Below are positions 44,987-56,463 of a stretch of 64,000 nt of DNA, in pieces. Made by a program: the position numbers and the translations under genes. The notes under the pieces were generated by a model. That model saw nothing but the letters and a program-made list of their open reading frames with translations. It ran no database searches and was not told the origin of the DNA. Origin of the DNA: Cryptomeria japonica (lineage: Eukaryota; Streptophyta; Pinopsida; Cupressales; Cupressaceae); the NCBI RefSeq assembly GCF_030272615.1, contig NC_081412.1:22350432-22414431 (forward strand), given 5' to 3'. The stretch's first letter is position 1, and every line of letters begins with the position of its first letter.

Positions 44987-45375
44987 TAGAGTTCGGTGAA
45001 ACCATCAATTCTATGAATTTAAAGGATAACTATCTATGAAGTTGATGCTGCTTTACACTTTAGGAGGTCGCCTAAAGTTGTACAAGAAAAAGTGATTGAA
45101 GACAAAGATGCCCTAACCATTAATGAGACTGCAAGGAAATTACTTCACAAAGGAAGAAATCATAAATTAGTTTTTCTTTTTGGCATTGTTGTCAAAGGGG
45201 GAGAATACTAAATGGAGAAGACTAATGGTAGGGGGAGAAGACTTCAGAAGAAATCTACACAGCAATGGAGAAGTCTATACACCAATCAGAATCCGAATCA
45301 ATTGAATCAAATCAAGTTGGTTTTGCCATCAATGCCAAAGGGGGAGATTGTTGGCATTACAACAGAAAAGGAGAT
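44987..45375 (+). other. 3' non-coding region and purine tracts of copia 1
   Basis: Several GGGGGAGA tracts; the one at 45337-45347 precedes a copy of the LTR start (TGTTGGCATT at 45349). A second purine stretch and the LTR start recur at 45376. The 27 bp 45349-45375 thus look like a partial repeat of the PPT/LTR junction. Confidence 0.65.
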
Positions 45376-46821
45376 TGTTGGCATTTCAATAAGGATATTG
45401 AGAAGGTTGTTGGAGATCATTGATATAATTGAAGAAGGATGATTACTATATTAATAATATTATTTTATCATTGATGTCAAGAAATTGATTTTCTGATTCA
45501 GTACGATGTTGCCATATCTTGAGAAGAATGTTTTGGTGAATATTAAGTGGTTGATAAGTGACACAAAAAGGATGTGATAATGAAGGGGAATAATAAGTTA
45601 TTCAATGGGCAACTATTACCGAGTTAGACAATGATGAGATCATGTTGTTTTGATTGTTTTGATATCCTACATATGTTGTTGATTATAATTTTAATACTGT
45701 ACTATGTCACCGAGCAAAGAACCTAGTCGGTAAACCCTAAGGTTATCGATAGTGGTTAAAGAAGGCAAAATGTCTACCAAGTGAAGTTCAATATTTACCG
45801 AGTAACAACCGAGTTATAATAGATCGCATTGGATGGATAAAAGTATTATTTAATAATAGATGTTGATGAGCTGGAGATGAATAAGTGATTGGTATGCTGT
45901 GCATGAAGTTTGTTGAGGATCAACGACATGGAAAACACAAGAGGAAGTTCTACAACATAGATTGAACCGCAATAACCTAGCATAAGTTCCAAGGAAGGAA
46001 TGCAAGTTCCAAGGTAAGGTAAAATGTTTTTCAGATCGAAGGATACATTGAACCTGGTCAAGTTTGAAGATCTGATGGCTAAGATTGATCATGGGAAATG
46101 TGATCAAGGAGATTAAGCGGTTAGAAATTGTTTATAAATAAGGAATTGTTGATGAACAATGTATGCGGGAAAATGTATGCACAATGATGCTACAGTAATG
46201 TTTACCGAGCACAAAAGCTTGAAGATCTGATTAAAGAACAGATTGAGAAGCCCAACAAGGGACAAGATAAGTCGTATGACAAGATTATTTTGAGCAAATA
46301 GAATCTATTTTAGCATTTTAGATGTGAAGTTACAAATATATTTTATTACTGGTGTTTACTTTGTAAGTGACAGGAAATCTCTTAACCGAGTGGACTTAAC
46401 AGTCTTATTTGTAAACCCTCTAGCAAGGTAACATTCTAAATGAGTGTTTGAAATCGTTTGAGAAGGTCACTTCTAACAAAGTGCAAGACTCTAACAAGTC
46501 TAAGGTAAATCCCTTAACCGGGTCACATCTAGCAATGTGTTTGTAATCTTTAACAGGATAAGCTTTTAACCGAGCATACTCTAGAAGGGTATATTTCTTA
46601 GTGGGTCTGAAATCTCACAGTGGTTTTTCCCTATTTGGGTTTCCATGTTAAATCTGGTGTTAAATGTGTTATGATGTTTTAAGTGTATCTATTTATGAGT
46701 TTGAATGATTTACAGTCATAGTTGCATATCTGTAAAAGCTACCGAGGTTGAATCTGTTGAATATATTGAAGATTAAGTTTTTATGATTCACCCCCCCCCG
46801 CCCCTCTCATCTTAACTAACA
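45376..46821 (+). repeat. 3' LTR of copia element 1
   Basis: 1446 bp, the same ends as 35948-37413, with scattered substitutions and one missing segment near 45742. Followed by the TSD CTCAC. Confidence 0.92.
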
Positions 46822-46826
46822 CTCAC

Positions 46827-47761
46827 ACATGACCAAATCCAAGAGATTAAAAGATTCTATTACATAATGTTCTTTTCCTTTTATAGTCGATTCCCAAAAG
46901 GCGTCACTACTCAGTGGTGCCAATGATAGAGATAGGGCACAATATGTTACTAATAAATTTTGCATTGGAAAGCTTTGATCTGTCAATTCTTCCTTAATCT
47001 TCAGCATGGAAACAATCTATGTTTTATCATGATTGAGGGTGTTGGCTGATAGATTTTGTTCCCTTTCAAAATATAACCATATGACTCAATACCCATATAA
47101 AGAACAAACCATCAATCAATAGTCGGATAAGTTGCCACTACTTCTGCAACTTTCCTTTGAATTTTAGAGTTACAAATCCCTCTTATGATATGAATTTAGG
47201 GTTTTTGAGGTAGGCTTTTAACCAGAAAGCAGGAAAGACAAGATTCCTAACTTACAACTTTATAGAACATAAGATAAATTACAAATGACAAAGCATTTAC
47301 CCAGCTGAACACTAACTAAGTTCATGTTGCATAATATCATTCAAAGATAAACATTAAACCACAATGAACAATAGAGGAATAACAACTATTCAATGTTTCG
47401 AAATACAAAAATTGAACAAGAATCATTCACATAAGAAAAATGCAATTTATCCAAAGTAGCACAAAGTCTGATCTATTACATAAATTGTTCAGTAAAGCCA
47501 AAACATAAACCACATCATATTTTGTCTTTCGAAAACAACACAAAGTCTATCTTTCCAAACCCCCCCCCCCCCTTTCTCTCTACTTCCCCCTTCTATTTTT
47601 ATGTAAAACCCCTTTGTCCATTTCCAAGAAATGATTCTTTCTAGAGTAACCGTCTTTGAAAATGACTGTGATTTAAAGAAAACAAAATTATCAAAAAACC
47701 TTGTCATTAGCACTAATCCTTGTAGTACTTGCATTATAAAAAGTTACCAACTTCACACTTC
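46827..47761. other. Intergenic DNA without a gene
   Basis: AT-rich, with a run of about 13 C near 47561. The minus frame at 47489-47734 spans this run and is not credible. Nothing else seen. Confidence 0.55.
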
Positions 47762-48560
47762 CTCTTCATCAGGTGTTAGATTTCGACCTCCAATTTGATT
47801 ATCAATCATCTCCGCTTTTGTCTCCTCGATAACCACCTAGAGAACTGCTTAAAAATCATCTTTATCCAGTATGAGTTCTTGAGCTAGGTCAATGAGGTCA
47901 AAGAGGATATCATCTTGCATGTGTTCAACATTTAGCTATATCATTGGCCCTTTTCCTTTGAGCACCATGTCTTAAAACTAATTGCCAAGGCCCCTTCTTG
48001 CAACAATTTCCTTTCCCAAACATTATTCGTGATTTCCAACTTGCTCTACAATCCTTTCCTAGTAGAGCAATAGTCTTTCTATATTCGGCAAATTTAGTTC
48101 ATTGTTTTCATGTGAGAGACTGCAATCCTAGGATAATATTCTCTTTCTTAGTTGCTGGCCAATTTAGGTTTGGATTATCAAGTGGCAGTTGACAATCATG
48201 AGGGAGAACCATCTGGGAAAAGAAAACTCATAATGGCATGTGTTACTCTGATCGACTCTTAAGGGTGGTGCATTAAATTTCTTTCAACAAGATGATAATA
48301 TCACATTTTACAGCTTTTGCTGCCACCTTTTTGTGCTTCCAATTGTTTAATCGGTCATTAATAATAATACTTATAAATCTTTCCTTAATTTGTTTCTTGG
48401 AATTTGAGCATCGCATGGCAATAAGTTGAGCTAGAACCATGGCAAACAAAGATTTGAATCCTCTGATACTCTGACATTGGGTTGCAAGGGAATGTCGAGC
48501 ATCAGGATAAGATAGGAAATGAGGTTGATGCAAACATTTGGTTATCGCCCGATGAACATC
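47762..48560 (-). pseudogene. Heavily decayed minus-strand coding fragment, unrecognised
   Basis: Read on the minus strand, 47762-47990 gives a coherent helical stretch around DILFDLIDLAQELILDKDDF and VVIEETKAEMI. Its several stops are TAG or TAA at places that suit Gln. Further upstream, another frame reads coherently around FAEYRKTIALLGKDCRASWK. Coherence between stops suggests an old reading frame, perhaps from a retroelement. No family can be named. Confidence 0.35.
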
Positions 48561-48929
48561 GACTCCTCTTCAAGTATCGTGACATTGGATGAAATCGGAA
48601 CACAACAATCCAACACAAGGTTCTGGTATATCAAGGTTTTACCAATAAGGTTTGGCCGATAAAAAGAAAGAAAAAGAAAAAGATAAGAAAAATCTTTTTT
48701 TTTTTTTATAGGGGTTGGTATCTCTGAAAAACAACAATGAGGCTAATAGAGGGAATAATCACTTTCACTATGCTCATGTTTTTCTCAGTTTTAAACACCT
48801 CAAAACTTTTTGGTTCATGCATGTGCACGCTTGTTCCCTCTTTTATTCTTCATCCAACTAGCATGACGACTGTAACTTAACAGCTAAGGATTATCTTAGC
48901 TTATAGAAGAGATGTTGTCAGGACACATG
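48561..48929. other. Non-coding spacer
   Basis: A/T-rich with an AAAGAAAGAAAAAG run and an 11-13 base T run near 48697. Nothing recognised. Confidence 0.5.
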
Positions 48930-50130
48930 TCCTGTAGTTGGGTTTTGGGGTGGTCCTTTTGATTCTTTGGAGGATACTTTCTGTGGGGAAGACACATGGA
49001 GAGATAATGGATCTCCTTTGGAAGATCTCTACAAAGCAACTTTAGAATCTCGCTATGATGACGTGTGGTGGGTAGCTAACCTTTTTGAAGAGATGGACTT
49101 CAATCTTTCGGTGTGGGTGGGCCTCACTAATCGCAAATAATTTTTTTGCTATCTCCACATGTCAAAGTTGGGAAGACCCGACTATTATAGAGAAGTCTAC
49201 AGTTAGTATAGACTTGTTACATTAGAATATGAGTCGTATCAATGGTATCAATGGATGATGAGAACATTTGAGAAGTAAGGGCAGTGGTTGATTGGAAAGA
49301 ATTTATGAATGACTTAATGGCCCAATGTAAGTAGCCATATAAGAGAATATTTTTCACCCAATTAAATTTTTTGAAACTAATAGGATCTATAGCCTAATAT
49401 AATAATTATTATGAGATTTACAATATGTACTCAAACCTCATCAGAGGCTACAATTCTACATCAATGGAATAACTAATTGAATTAAGTATGATATATGTTT
49501 TTTGAGATACTACATAGGTATGAAATATGTAAAGCAATTATTGCATATTAAAGTTAATGAACCTCTATTATGAGAAGGTTCATGTGTTATTAGACCACAA
49601 AATGGAAAGACATAAATGTGACTAATCATATTGAAAAGTGTGGCTATCTTCTTTAGCCCAAGAAAAATAATTGAACCCTCTCCTTAATAGGATGTGAGGA
49701 AAATAGAAGAAGCTATATGTTGGTATTGTAAGAGAAAAGGGTTTAAAAGTTATAATAAATTTACCAATAGTGAGAAAACACTAATGATTATTTAGAATGG
49801 GCTTTGAACAAAAGGGAGAATTACATTCAAAATAACCAAATGTGTAACATGAGCATGAAATTTTTGAGGAGGAATAAATCCCTACTATCTCCCAACATGC
49901 ACTTAATCGAATAAGCACACCACAAACACTTACATAATGTATTGTATTATATCAAAAAGTGAAAGGTTATAATGTTGGTTGATACGTGTAGTATATACTT
50001 CATTGATAGAAAAGTGGCTAATAAGATCAATTAATTTGTGTGCCATGTTGGTGTTTCCAATTTATTACTCCAAAATCCCTATATGAGAGGCCAATCTCAA
50101 TCTTCAAGGCCTTGGATCAATGGGCCAACT
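48930..50130 (+). pseudogene. Relic of a gypsy gag-protease
   Basis: Plus-strand sequence with many stops. Readable parts include a gag-like stretch near 49365-49600 (LKLIGSIA, then NYYEIYNMYSNLI), a CWYCKRKGF zinc-knuckle remnant near 49722 and a retropepsin-like block near 49970-50030 reading LVDTCSIYFIDRKVANKI. There the usual DTG/DSG active site has become DTC. The order gag, knuckle, protease is right for a gypsy element. It is much older than the elements around it; no LTRs found. Confidence 0.5.
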
Positions 50131-51540
50131 AATAAAGTAATGACTAGGGATAAGGAGCTAGTTACCCTCTCTACACTTCAGGCTCTATAAAACCTAGGTG
50201 GGTGTACCTTACAATAGAACCTTTGAATATTTACAAGATTATGTTATGCTACAACAGATGTGTTCTCAGACTACTATGTGAATCAGTGAACTTTAAAACT
50301 TCTAGGATGTGGCCTTCATCCTTATAAAATTATGATCACAATGAGAACTACTTAACCTATATGCTTGAAACAAGAAAATGAACAAAAATAAAAATGTTTA
50401 TTGTACTATTTGATAAAAAATAGCCTTTCCAAAGTTAGGAACAAAATATCATGATCAATTCCTTGTCCATTGGGATAGATGCTAGATGAACCATTATTAC
50501 AATATAAGATATGCATATTCTACACCATCTCTTGCCTTGTATGATTGATACCTGATATCAGTCACAACATGAAATGAATTTCATAATTGCATCTCAATTC
50601 CTTCTCTCTCTACATATAACCCCTTTGAATAAAATTAGAAAATTTAATACCCTAATTTAGAATAAGCTAAAAATTATTCAAATTCATCAACACAATGAAG
50701 ACATATGAACCAAAAACCCTTGATTTTATTGATTCATATAAGATTCTGGATAAAAAGAAAAGAGAAAAAACATAGAAATAATTGAATTGGATCTCCATAT
50801 GTTTATATATTTTCAAAACATATGATCATATCCTTTGCAAGATTTACTACAAGTAGGACATGACACAAAATCATAACATTGCACTGCAAAACCTATGAAC
50901 ACTGACTGCTGCATATTATTCACTCTTGGTGAAAAATAAACATATAGGATTCTCTGGGAACTAAATGTATTATCTATTTTTTTCTAAAGGAGGAAGAATC
51001 TCTAGAATAAGTCCTCGAATATCCTCTTATAAAAATGAGGATGCAACAAGCTTCGGACCTTTTTCAAAGCCAAGAATTAGGTAACCGCCTAACAAGAAAA
51101 AGACAAACAACCTTTTTGGATCTCTTGACAAAGACAGACATTATTTTCCTTTTCTCTGCAAGTGGTAGGTGTTGGAGATGATTTGGAATGATCTAGAATT
51201 CTTGTTTTCCTTTCTCGAGTTCCCTTATCATGTTGAAAAGTGTGGTAACCCTGCAAACCTATTTAATACATAGTGACAGAGAGTAGCTTACAAATCCTTC
51301 TCAAAGATAGGCAATTAATAAGTAGGATAAAGGTAAAAATATTTAGACAAGAATAAAGGTTGGTGACTCATCCAAGTAATACACCATAAATACACCATCT
51401 GAAACCCTTCTCCATTTGAGAAAAGGAAGGAGAATAATAAAGTAAAAGAAAAGTCGAGAAACTGCAAATTTGAAAATTCAATTTTTAAATTTTTTTTTAA
51501 AACATATGAAAAGGAAAAAGAAAGGATCAAGTTTCATCAA
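50131..51540. other. Intergenic DNA, nothing recognised
   Basis: AT-rich with short frames only. The minus frame at 51315-51530 is Phe/Leu-rich low complexity and unsupported. No repeat or motif found. Confidence 0.5.
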
Positions 51541-51589
51541 ATCCACATTGTTTGAGTTGTTGGAGAGCCCTAAGGTGATACTAGTAATT

Positions 51590-53290
51590 GTTATCTTCTA
51601 TCTCTAATCTAACCACTTTCATTCTTGTCATCCCACTATCAAGCCTTGATAGTGCATCCATATAAGACCCTAACTTCTTCAACAAATGTGCATCATCTGA
51701 AGTAACATCAGGAAGAATCATGTGTATTACTCTAATGTCATCCTTCCATTCTATCTTGGATTTGAGGAACTTCTCACCTTCAACTCTACTCTTCTATTTG
51801 TCAAACGGTGTGGGCATATGACTTGTCACCAAATATTGAAAGATCCTAAGCTCATCTTCAATCTTTTGTATATACATTATATGGATAGTAAAGATATGTT
51901 TGACCACCTCAAATTTTGATCTAAAGTTTATAATCATCATACATAAGTATTCTGAGACAAGCTTAGCTAGTGAAACTTCTAATGCTGCAATTGTCCTTCT
52001 CATATAAGACAATGAGTATGCCAAAAAGTGTTGCCACTTCAAATGTTCCTGAGATAACCTTATTAGATCTATGTGTTCATCTCATGCTACATCTGCATGG
52101 CCCAAAATCTCACTGATATTTGACTCCAATAATGATTTGGCCATATTTACCTTCACTCTTTTTTCTACTTGTGAAATATATGCTTTCAACATATCTATCT
52201 CATTATTCAATTTTGTTATGTCTAGCCTGGCTTGGGCTAAATTTGTCCTCAATCACACCACTTCATTAGAGGAATATTCAATTATATCAAGAGTTTTATA
52301 TGTAGGTCCTACGTACAACTGTTCTTGCAATGTTGTCATCATTTTCCTTAGAATAATAACCTCCTCCTTTGTCTTTATGGATACCTTGTGGGAAAACTTT
52401 GGCACATTCAAATTGAAACCAGTTGCTTTTGTAATAGATGTGTCAGCCACTCTCTTGAAAAGTAGGCCCCCAAATAACTAGTCCACCTCGTTGCTCACTC
52501 TTGGTCTCCTTGTGACTCGGTGAAGGCACCTAATTACCAACTGGACAAGGTGGTCATAAAAAATCACTCCAGTGAGCACCCTTTCTCTTTGCTTTGGACC
52601 CATTGCCTCTAAATCAATGTCATATCTTCTTGTAAGCTCATCAAAGAAAATGGTAGAAGAAATATCCCATCCTTCTAAAAGGAGGACTCCACTTCCCTTT
52701 ACAATTTCTCTCCCCACCTTAGGGGTCATGGTTGCCAATTGTTGATTTGCAACTTGCAATATCTCATCCTTCATTTTCAACCTCTCATCTTGTCCTAGAC
52801 TATCTCATCTTGTCCTAAACTATCTAAATCAATTTCTTTTTCCCTTTCCTACTCATTTGTCAAATTTCTTATCACAAAATGCTTGAATTCTTTGGTATTC
52901 ACAAATTGATCATCACAAAAGAACTACTCACAAGCATTTAAATTCACGTCCTCGTTGAGATCACCTCCTAGTTTAAATGCATCAAGGGCCCATTCCTTAG
53001 GAGGGTCCTGAATGGAAATACCTAACCTTATGTCAAACCTATGAGGGGGTAAAGTCTCATCTCCTTGGAACTCAAAACCCTCATAAGATTGAAATAGAAT
53101 ATCTCTCCTCAGGGATAATATATGCAAAGGGGTCATAGCTCTTGGGCTTTCTAGTACTTGAGAAAGATGGCCACCTAAGGATGATGCAACCATTTGATTT
53201 TTCATAGCTACCTATGCAAGTAATTTTTGTAAAGGGGAGGGGTGAAAAGACATATGAATAGTAGTAGAGATCAGAGGGGGATCATCATAA
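51590..53290 (-). pseudogene. Downstream part of an unrecognised split pseudogene
   Basis: Minus-strand sequence is coherent across 53290-51590 in several frames broken by stops. Segments: 53205-52924 (93 residues, Pro/Leu-rich, with a PPHRFDIRLGISIQDPPKEW block), 52780-52478, then 52450-52253 and 52042-51794, which are helical and coiled-coil-like (an LRTNLAQARLDITKLNNEID block). Stops that separate otherwise coherent sequence are mainly TAG or TAA where Gln fits. The upstream part continues at 60437-61020, on the other side of the copia 2 element. Function unknown; the length (over 700 codons in total) suggests a large protein. Confidence 0.45.
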
Positions 53291-53296
53291 TTTGGT

Positions 53297-54326
53297 GGAG
53301 GGGATCATCAGTTGTCTAATAAATTCAAACCAAAAACTAATTAACCAACTTAATGCTTAATGTTGGTAAACCAATTAAGTATGTCGGTAGACAGTGTTAA
53401 CAGTAAATCACTATACCAATAAGGATTAATACATGAAACATAAACATAAAGTCATCCACAACACATGACACCAATATTTGTACGTGGAAACCCTGTAAGG
53501 GGAAAAACCACAGTGGGAAACCTTACCCACAATCAAATGATACTATTGCAGATAGTAAGTGTACAAAAGGGGTCTGCACATGCAGAAAGGCCAATAGCCT
53601 AGAGCTCACTGCTCAATCACAAATGGGAGTCACACTGACTACAGTTGGATGGTTAAATCCAATAAGAATGTACTACACAAAATAGCATCTTCATATGCTG
53701 GATTCAGTACCAGTGTAATGTTGATATGCTTCTACAAAAACCTAGCTTCACCTTCAAATGATGTCTTCGTGTAAGCCTCTGCTTGATCTCACATATACCT
53801 TCACTTAAATATTTTTCGCATTCCACACTTGATCTTACAAATAAGATCTTACATTTATACCATACCCTAAGACCAATTTTAGTAGGTCGGCTCTACAAGA
53901 TATTACAATAAAAACATTTTACAAATAATATAATATCTGATGCAATAACCGATTAAACATGTCGGCTTAATGCATTTACAACAATAATAAATCATCTCCA
54001 TAGTGTGCCATGTTGATCTGGAAAAGATAAACCTGTCGGTGCAACCCTAGATAACCTGGACCTATTTGTCGGTAAAAGCAAATATGCAAATAAGAATATA
54101 CCAATGATTGTTACTTCAAAATAAAGTGTCCACGTGATGTCTTCAACATTACCAAGTGTCTTCCATGTCATTCCAGGTACTGGTGAACAATATATCCTGT
54201 CGGTGAATCATATACCAGTAACTGTTGCACAGATTACTACTTGCCGGTGAATGTTGTTGGATCTCCAAAGTAGGTGTGTTCAGTAGGTGTTGACATCAAT
54301 GACAAAACCATACCAAAATACCAACA
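53297..54326 (-). repeat. 3' LTR of copia 2 (left copy), end truncated
   Basis: Matches 59425-60436 from ATCAGTTGTCTAATAAATTC onward, and ends ACCAACA. It has about 40 bp (near 53420-53460) that the other copy lacks. Differences between the copies are mainly transitions. Confidence 0.88.
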
Positions 54327-54543
54327 ATCTCCCCCTTTGGTATTCATGGCAACACAAGATGGAGAAACCATCACAGTGCCAAAACAGAAATGCCAAATAC
54401 AAAAGCCAACAATATCCATTTCTCCCCCTAGGAGTAACAATACCAATCTTTCATACCAATTTCTCCTTAAATGTGTTTTTCAAAATATCTCCCCTAAAAT
54501 CTCTTTTTCTTACCAAAAAGATAATGTGTTTTTCCATAGATAT

Positions 54544-55704
54544 TGTTGGAAATATGGATGGAGTAACTGAGAGGGGAGGGGTGAATCAGTTACCACAAAA
54601 ATAAATCCACAAGTCCCTTAGATGTCTTAAATGTAAACTGTTGAAACTCGGTAAATTAACTTATCATTGTTCATTAAACATTAACATGCATAGGACAAAT
54701 GACATGAACACAAGTAACACCAGATATAACGTGGAAACCCAATTTTGGGAAAACCACCAATGTAACTAGTTACTGATTTTCACTCTTCTGAAGTGAGCCC
54801 TGTTAGGAGCCAACCCTGTTAAAGGTTACAAAACACACTATTAGGTGTGACCCTGTTAGAGGATTTAATCACCCTGCTAGGAGTGGCCTTGTGAAAGGTC
54901 TTAAGAACAATTCAACCGAATTGTCACCTTGTCAGAGGATTTACAAAAATGGTTGTTAGACCAACTCTGTTAAGAGATTTCGGTATCACTGCTACAATGG
55001 TTAGAAAGCAACAATGAAGTGATCTGAATTAAATACAACTTATCTTGCTGATACAGATCTCTGTTATGCGCCAATAGATCCTTACTGATCACATATATCT
55101 TTTCTGCACCTCAAGGATATCACTGATCCTTCATCAGAATTCGCACATTTCTGCTCCTTCACATTTTCATACTTTTCATACTTCACCTCACTTCGAAATC
55201 GCAACTTGATCTTTCATATATACCATTCAGGTTACCAAGTCGGCCCAATTACAAGTTAAAATAAATATTACATAGGTCGGCTACATATACAAGTTTCAAT
55301 AAATAAATTCTGCTTCGGTCGGCTGCATAAACATTTCACTGATGCTCGGTGAACACTGTTGATTCTTCGGTAACCGACTGAACTCGGTAAGTACTGCGAA
55401 CTTGGTAAAGACTGACTTTCTTTCACATATTCTTCGAAGACCGACTGAACTCGGTAAAGACTGCGAACTCGGTAAAGACTGACTTTCTTTCACATATTCT
55501 TCGAAGACCGACTAAACTCGGTAAAGACTGCGAACTCGGGATAGTATTCTGGAGTGCTAGGTAGACTCTGTAACTTGCTTCTCTTACTGTCTGAACTCGG
55601 TAGACTCTGTCTAACTGCCTTGCCGAACATTTTGAGCTCGGTAGACTGATATGACATTTGTGTAACATCAAAGACAATACACAATTAAACAATTGTATCC
55701 AACA
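54544..55704 (-). mobile_element. Solo LTR of a copia-type element
   Basis: 1161 bp from TGTTGGAAATATGG to GTATCCAACA, flanked by the perfect TSD GATAT (54539-54543 and 55705-55709). No internal region. The GAGGGGAGGGGTGAATCAGT block near its left end is the complement of the block that precedes the primer site in other copia LTRs here, so it is in minus orientation. It lies in the 3' non-coding part of copia 2 and arose by recombination between the two LTRs of a former element. Confidence 0.88.
55360..55560. repeat. Tandem 66-bp repeat inside the solo LTR
   Basis: A unit containing GACTGACTTTCTTTCACATA, TTCTTCGAAGACCGACT and AACTCGGTAAAGACTGCG occurs at about 55410-55476 and 55477-55543, with a partial copy before it. 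The words CTCGGTAAAGACTG recur within each unit. Minus-strand frames through it are repeat artefacts. Confidence 0.75.
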
Positions 55705-55878
55705 GATATCTCTCCTCCTTTGGCATCAAATGCCAAAGTCACAAAAAGTCAAGTTCATACAAAATACCAACCAATTCAATATACCAACTACTCCCCCTGA
55801 GAAGTAGCTTCCTCATCAAATACCAGAATAAAAGATTTGTCCATTTAATTATGTTGGTTGATGACAATCATCAACTGT
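55705..55878 (-). other. 3' non-coding part of copia 2
   Basis: Short stretch between the solo LTR and the pol stop. On the minus strand it has GGGGGAGTAG near 55790 and a TTTGGCATTTGATGCC step that is palindromic around TGCC. No frame. Confidence 0.5.
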
Positions 55879-56463
55879 CTAAGTCTCTACCGGTGGTGGT
55901 ATGACTCCAAGCTGATCTCTAAGATACTCAAAAGTTTCCTTAGGCAAAGGTTTTGTGAAAATATCTACAAGTTGTTCTTTAGTATTCACATAAACCAGTT
56001 TTATCTCTTTTTCTTCAACTTTTTCCCTTAGAAAATTCAGTTTGATAGAAACATGTTTTGTTTTAGAATGTAATACCGGATTTTTAGATATATCAATTGA
56101 TGCAGTGTTATCATAGTATATAGTGATAGGTTCCTTGCATTTTACCTTTATGTCTTTCAACATTTGCTTAAGCCAAAGTACCTGTGTACAGTTTGTTGCT
56201 GCTGCAACATATTCTGATTCTGCTATTGATAAATATGTACAACTCTGTTTCTTACTCAACCAAGAAACTAATCTCTTTGCAAGAAAGAATGCTCCTCCAG
56301 TGGTGCTTTTTCTATCATCCACATCTCCTACCCAATTTGCATCTATATATGCACATAGATCAAAATTTTCATCTTTAGGATACCATAATCCAAGATTTGA
56401 TGTGCCTTGTAAGTACCGAAAAATCCTTTTCACTATTGATTCATGATTTTCCCTAGGATTACT
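55879..56463 (-). pseudogene. Copia 2 RNase H and pol end
   Basis: Minus strand, in frame with RT. It includes the KRIFRYLQGT block, the RNase H start (IDANWVGD, where DADW is usual), KSTTGGAFFL, SIAESEYVAA and the C-terminal KPLPKETFEYLRDQLGV block, ending TAG/TGA-type stop at 55879-55881. TAG at 56464 separates it from the RT part in the same frame. RNase H removes RNA from the cDNA hybrid. The open part spans 184 codons. Confidence 0.88.

Larger units (their letters stand above)
35948..46821 (+). mobile_element. Ty1/copia LTR retrotransposon 1 (interrupted)
   Basis: LTRs 35948-37413 and 45376-46821 are flanked by the perfect TSD CTCAC (35943-35947 and 46822-46826). An initiator-Met primer site follows the 5' LTR. 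Gag, protease and integrase lie at 37478-39856 and the RNase H end of pol at 44137-44986, the order of a copia element. Most of the reverse transcriptase is absent. A second LTR element sits at 39965-44136, and a deletion next to it removed the end of its right LTR together with the host RT. In-frame stops show that the copy is dead. Confidence 0.92.

Noticed and set aside
55296-55692. Three minus-strand frames in the solo LTR
   Set aside because: They run through the 66-bp tandem repeat in different frames; repeat translations, not a protein.
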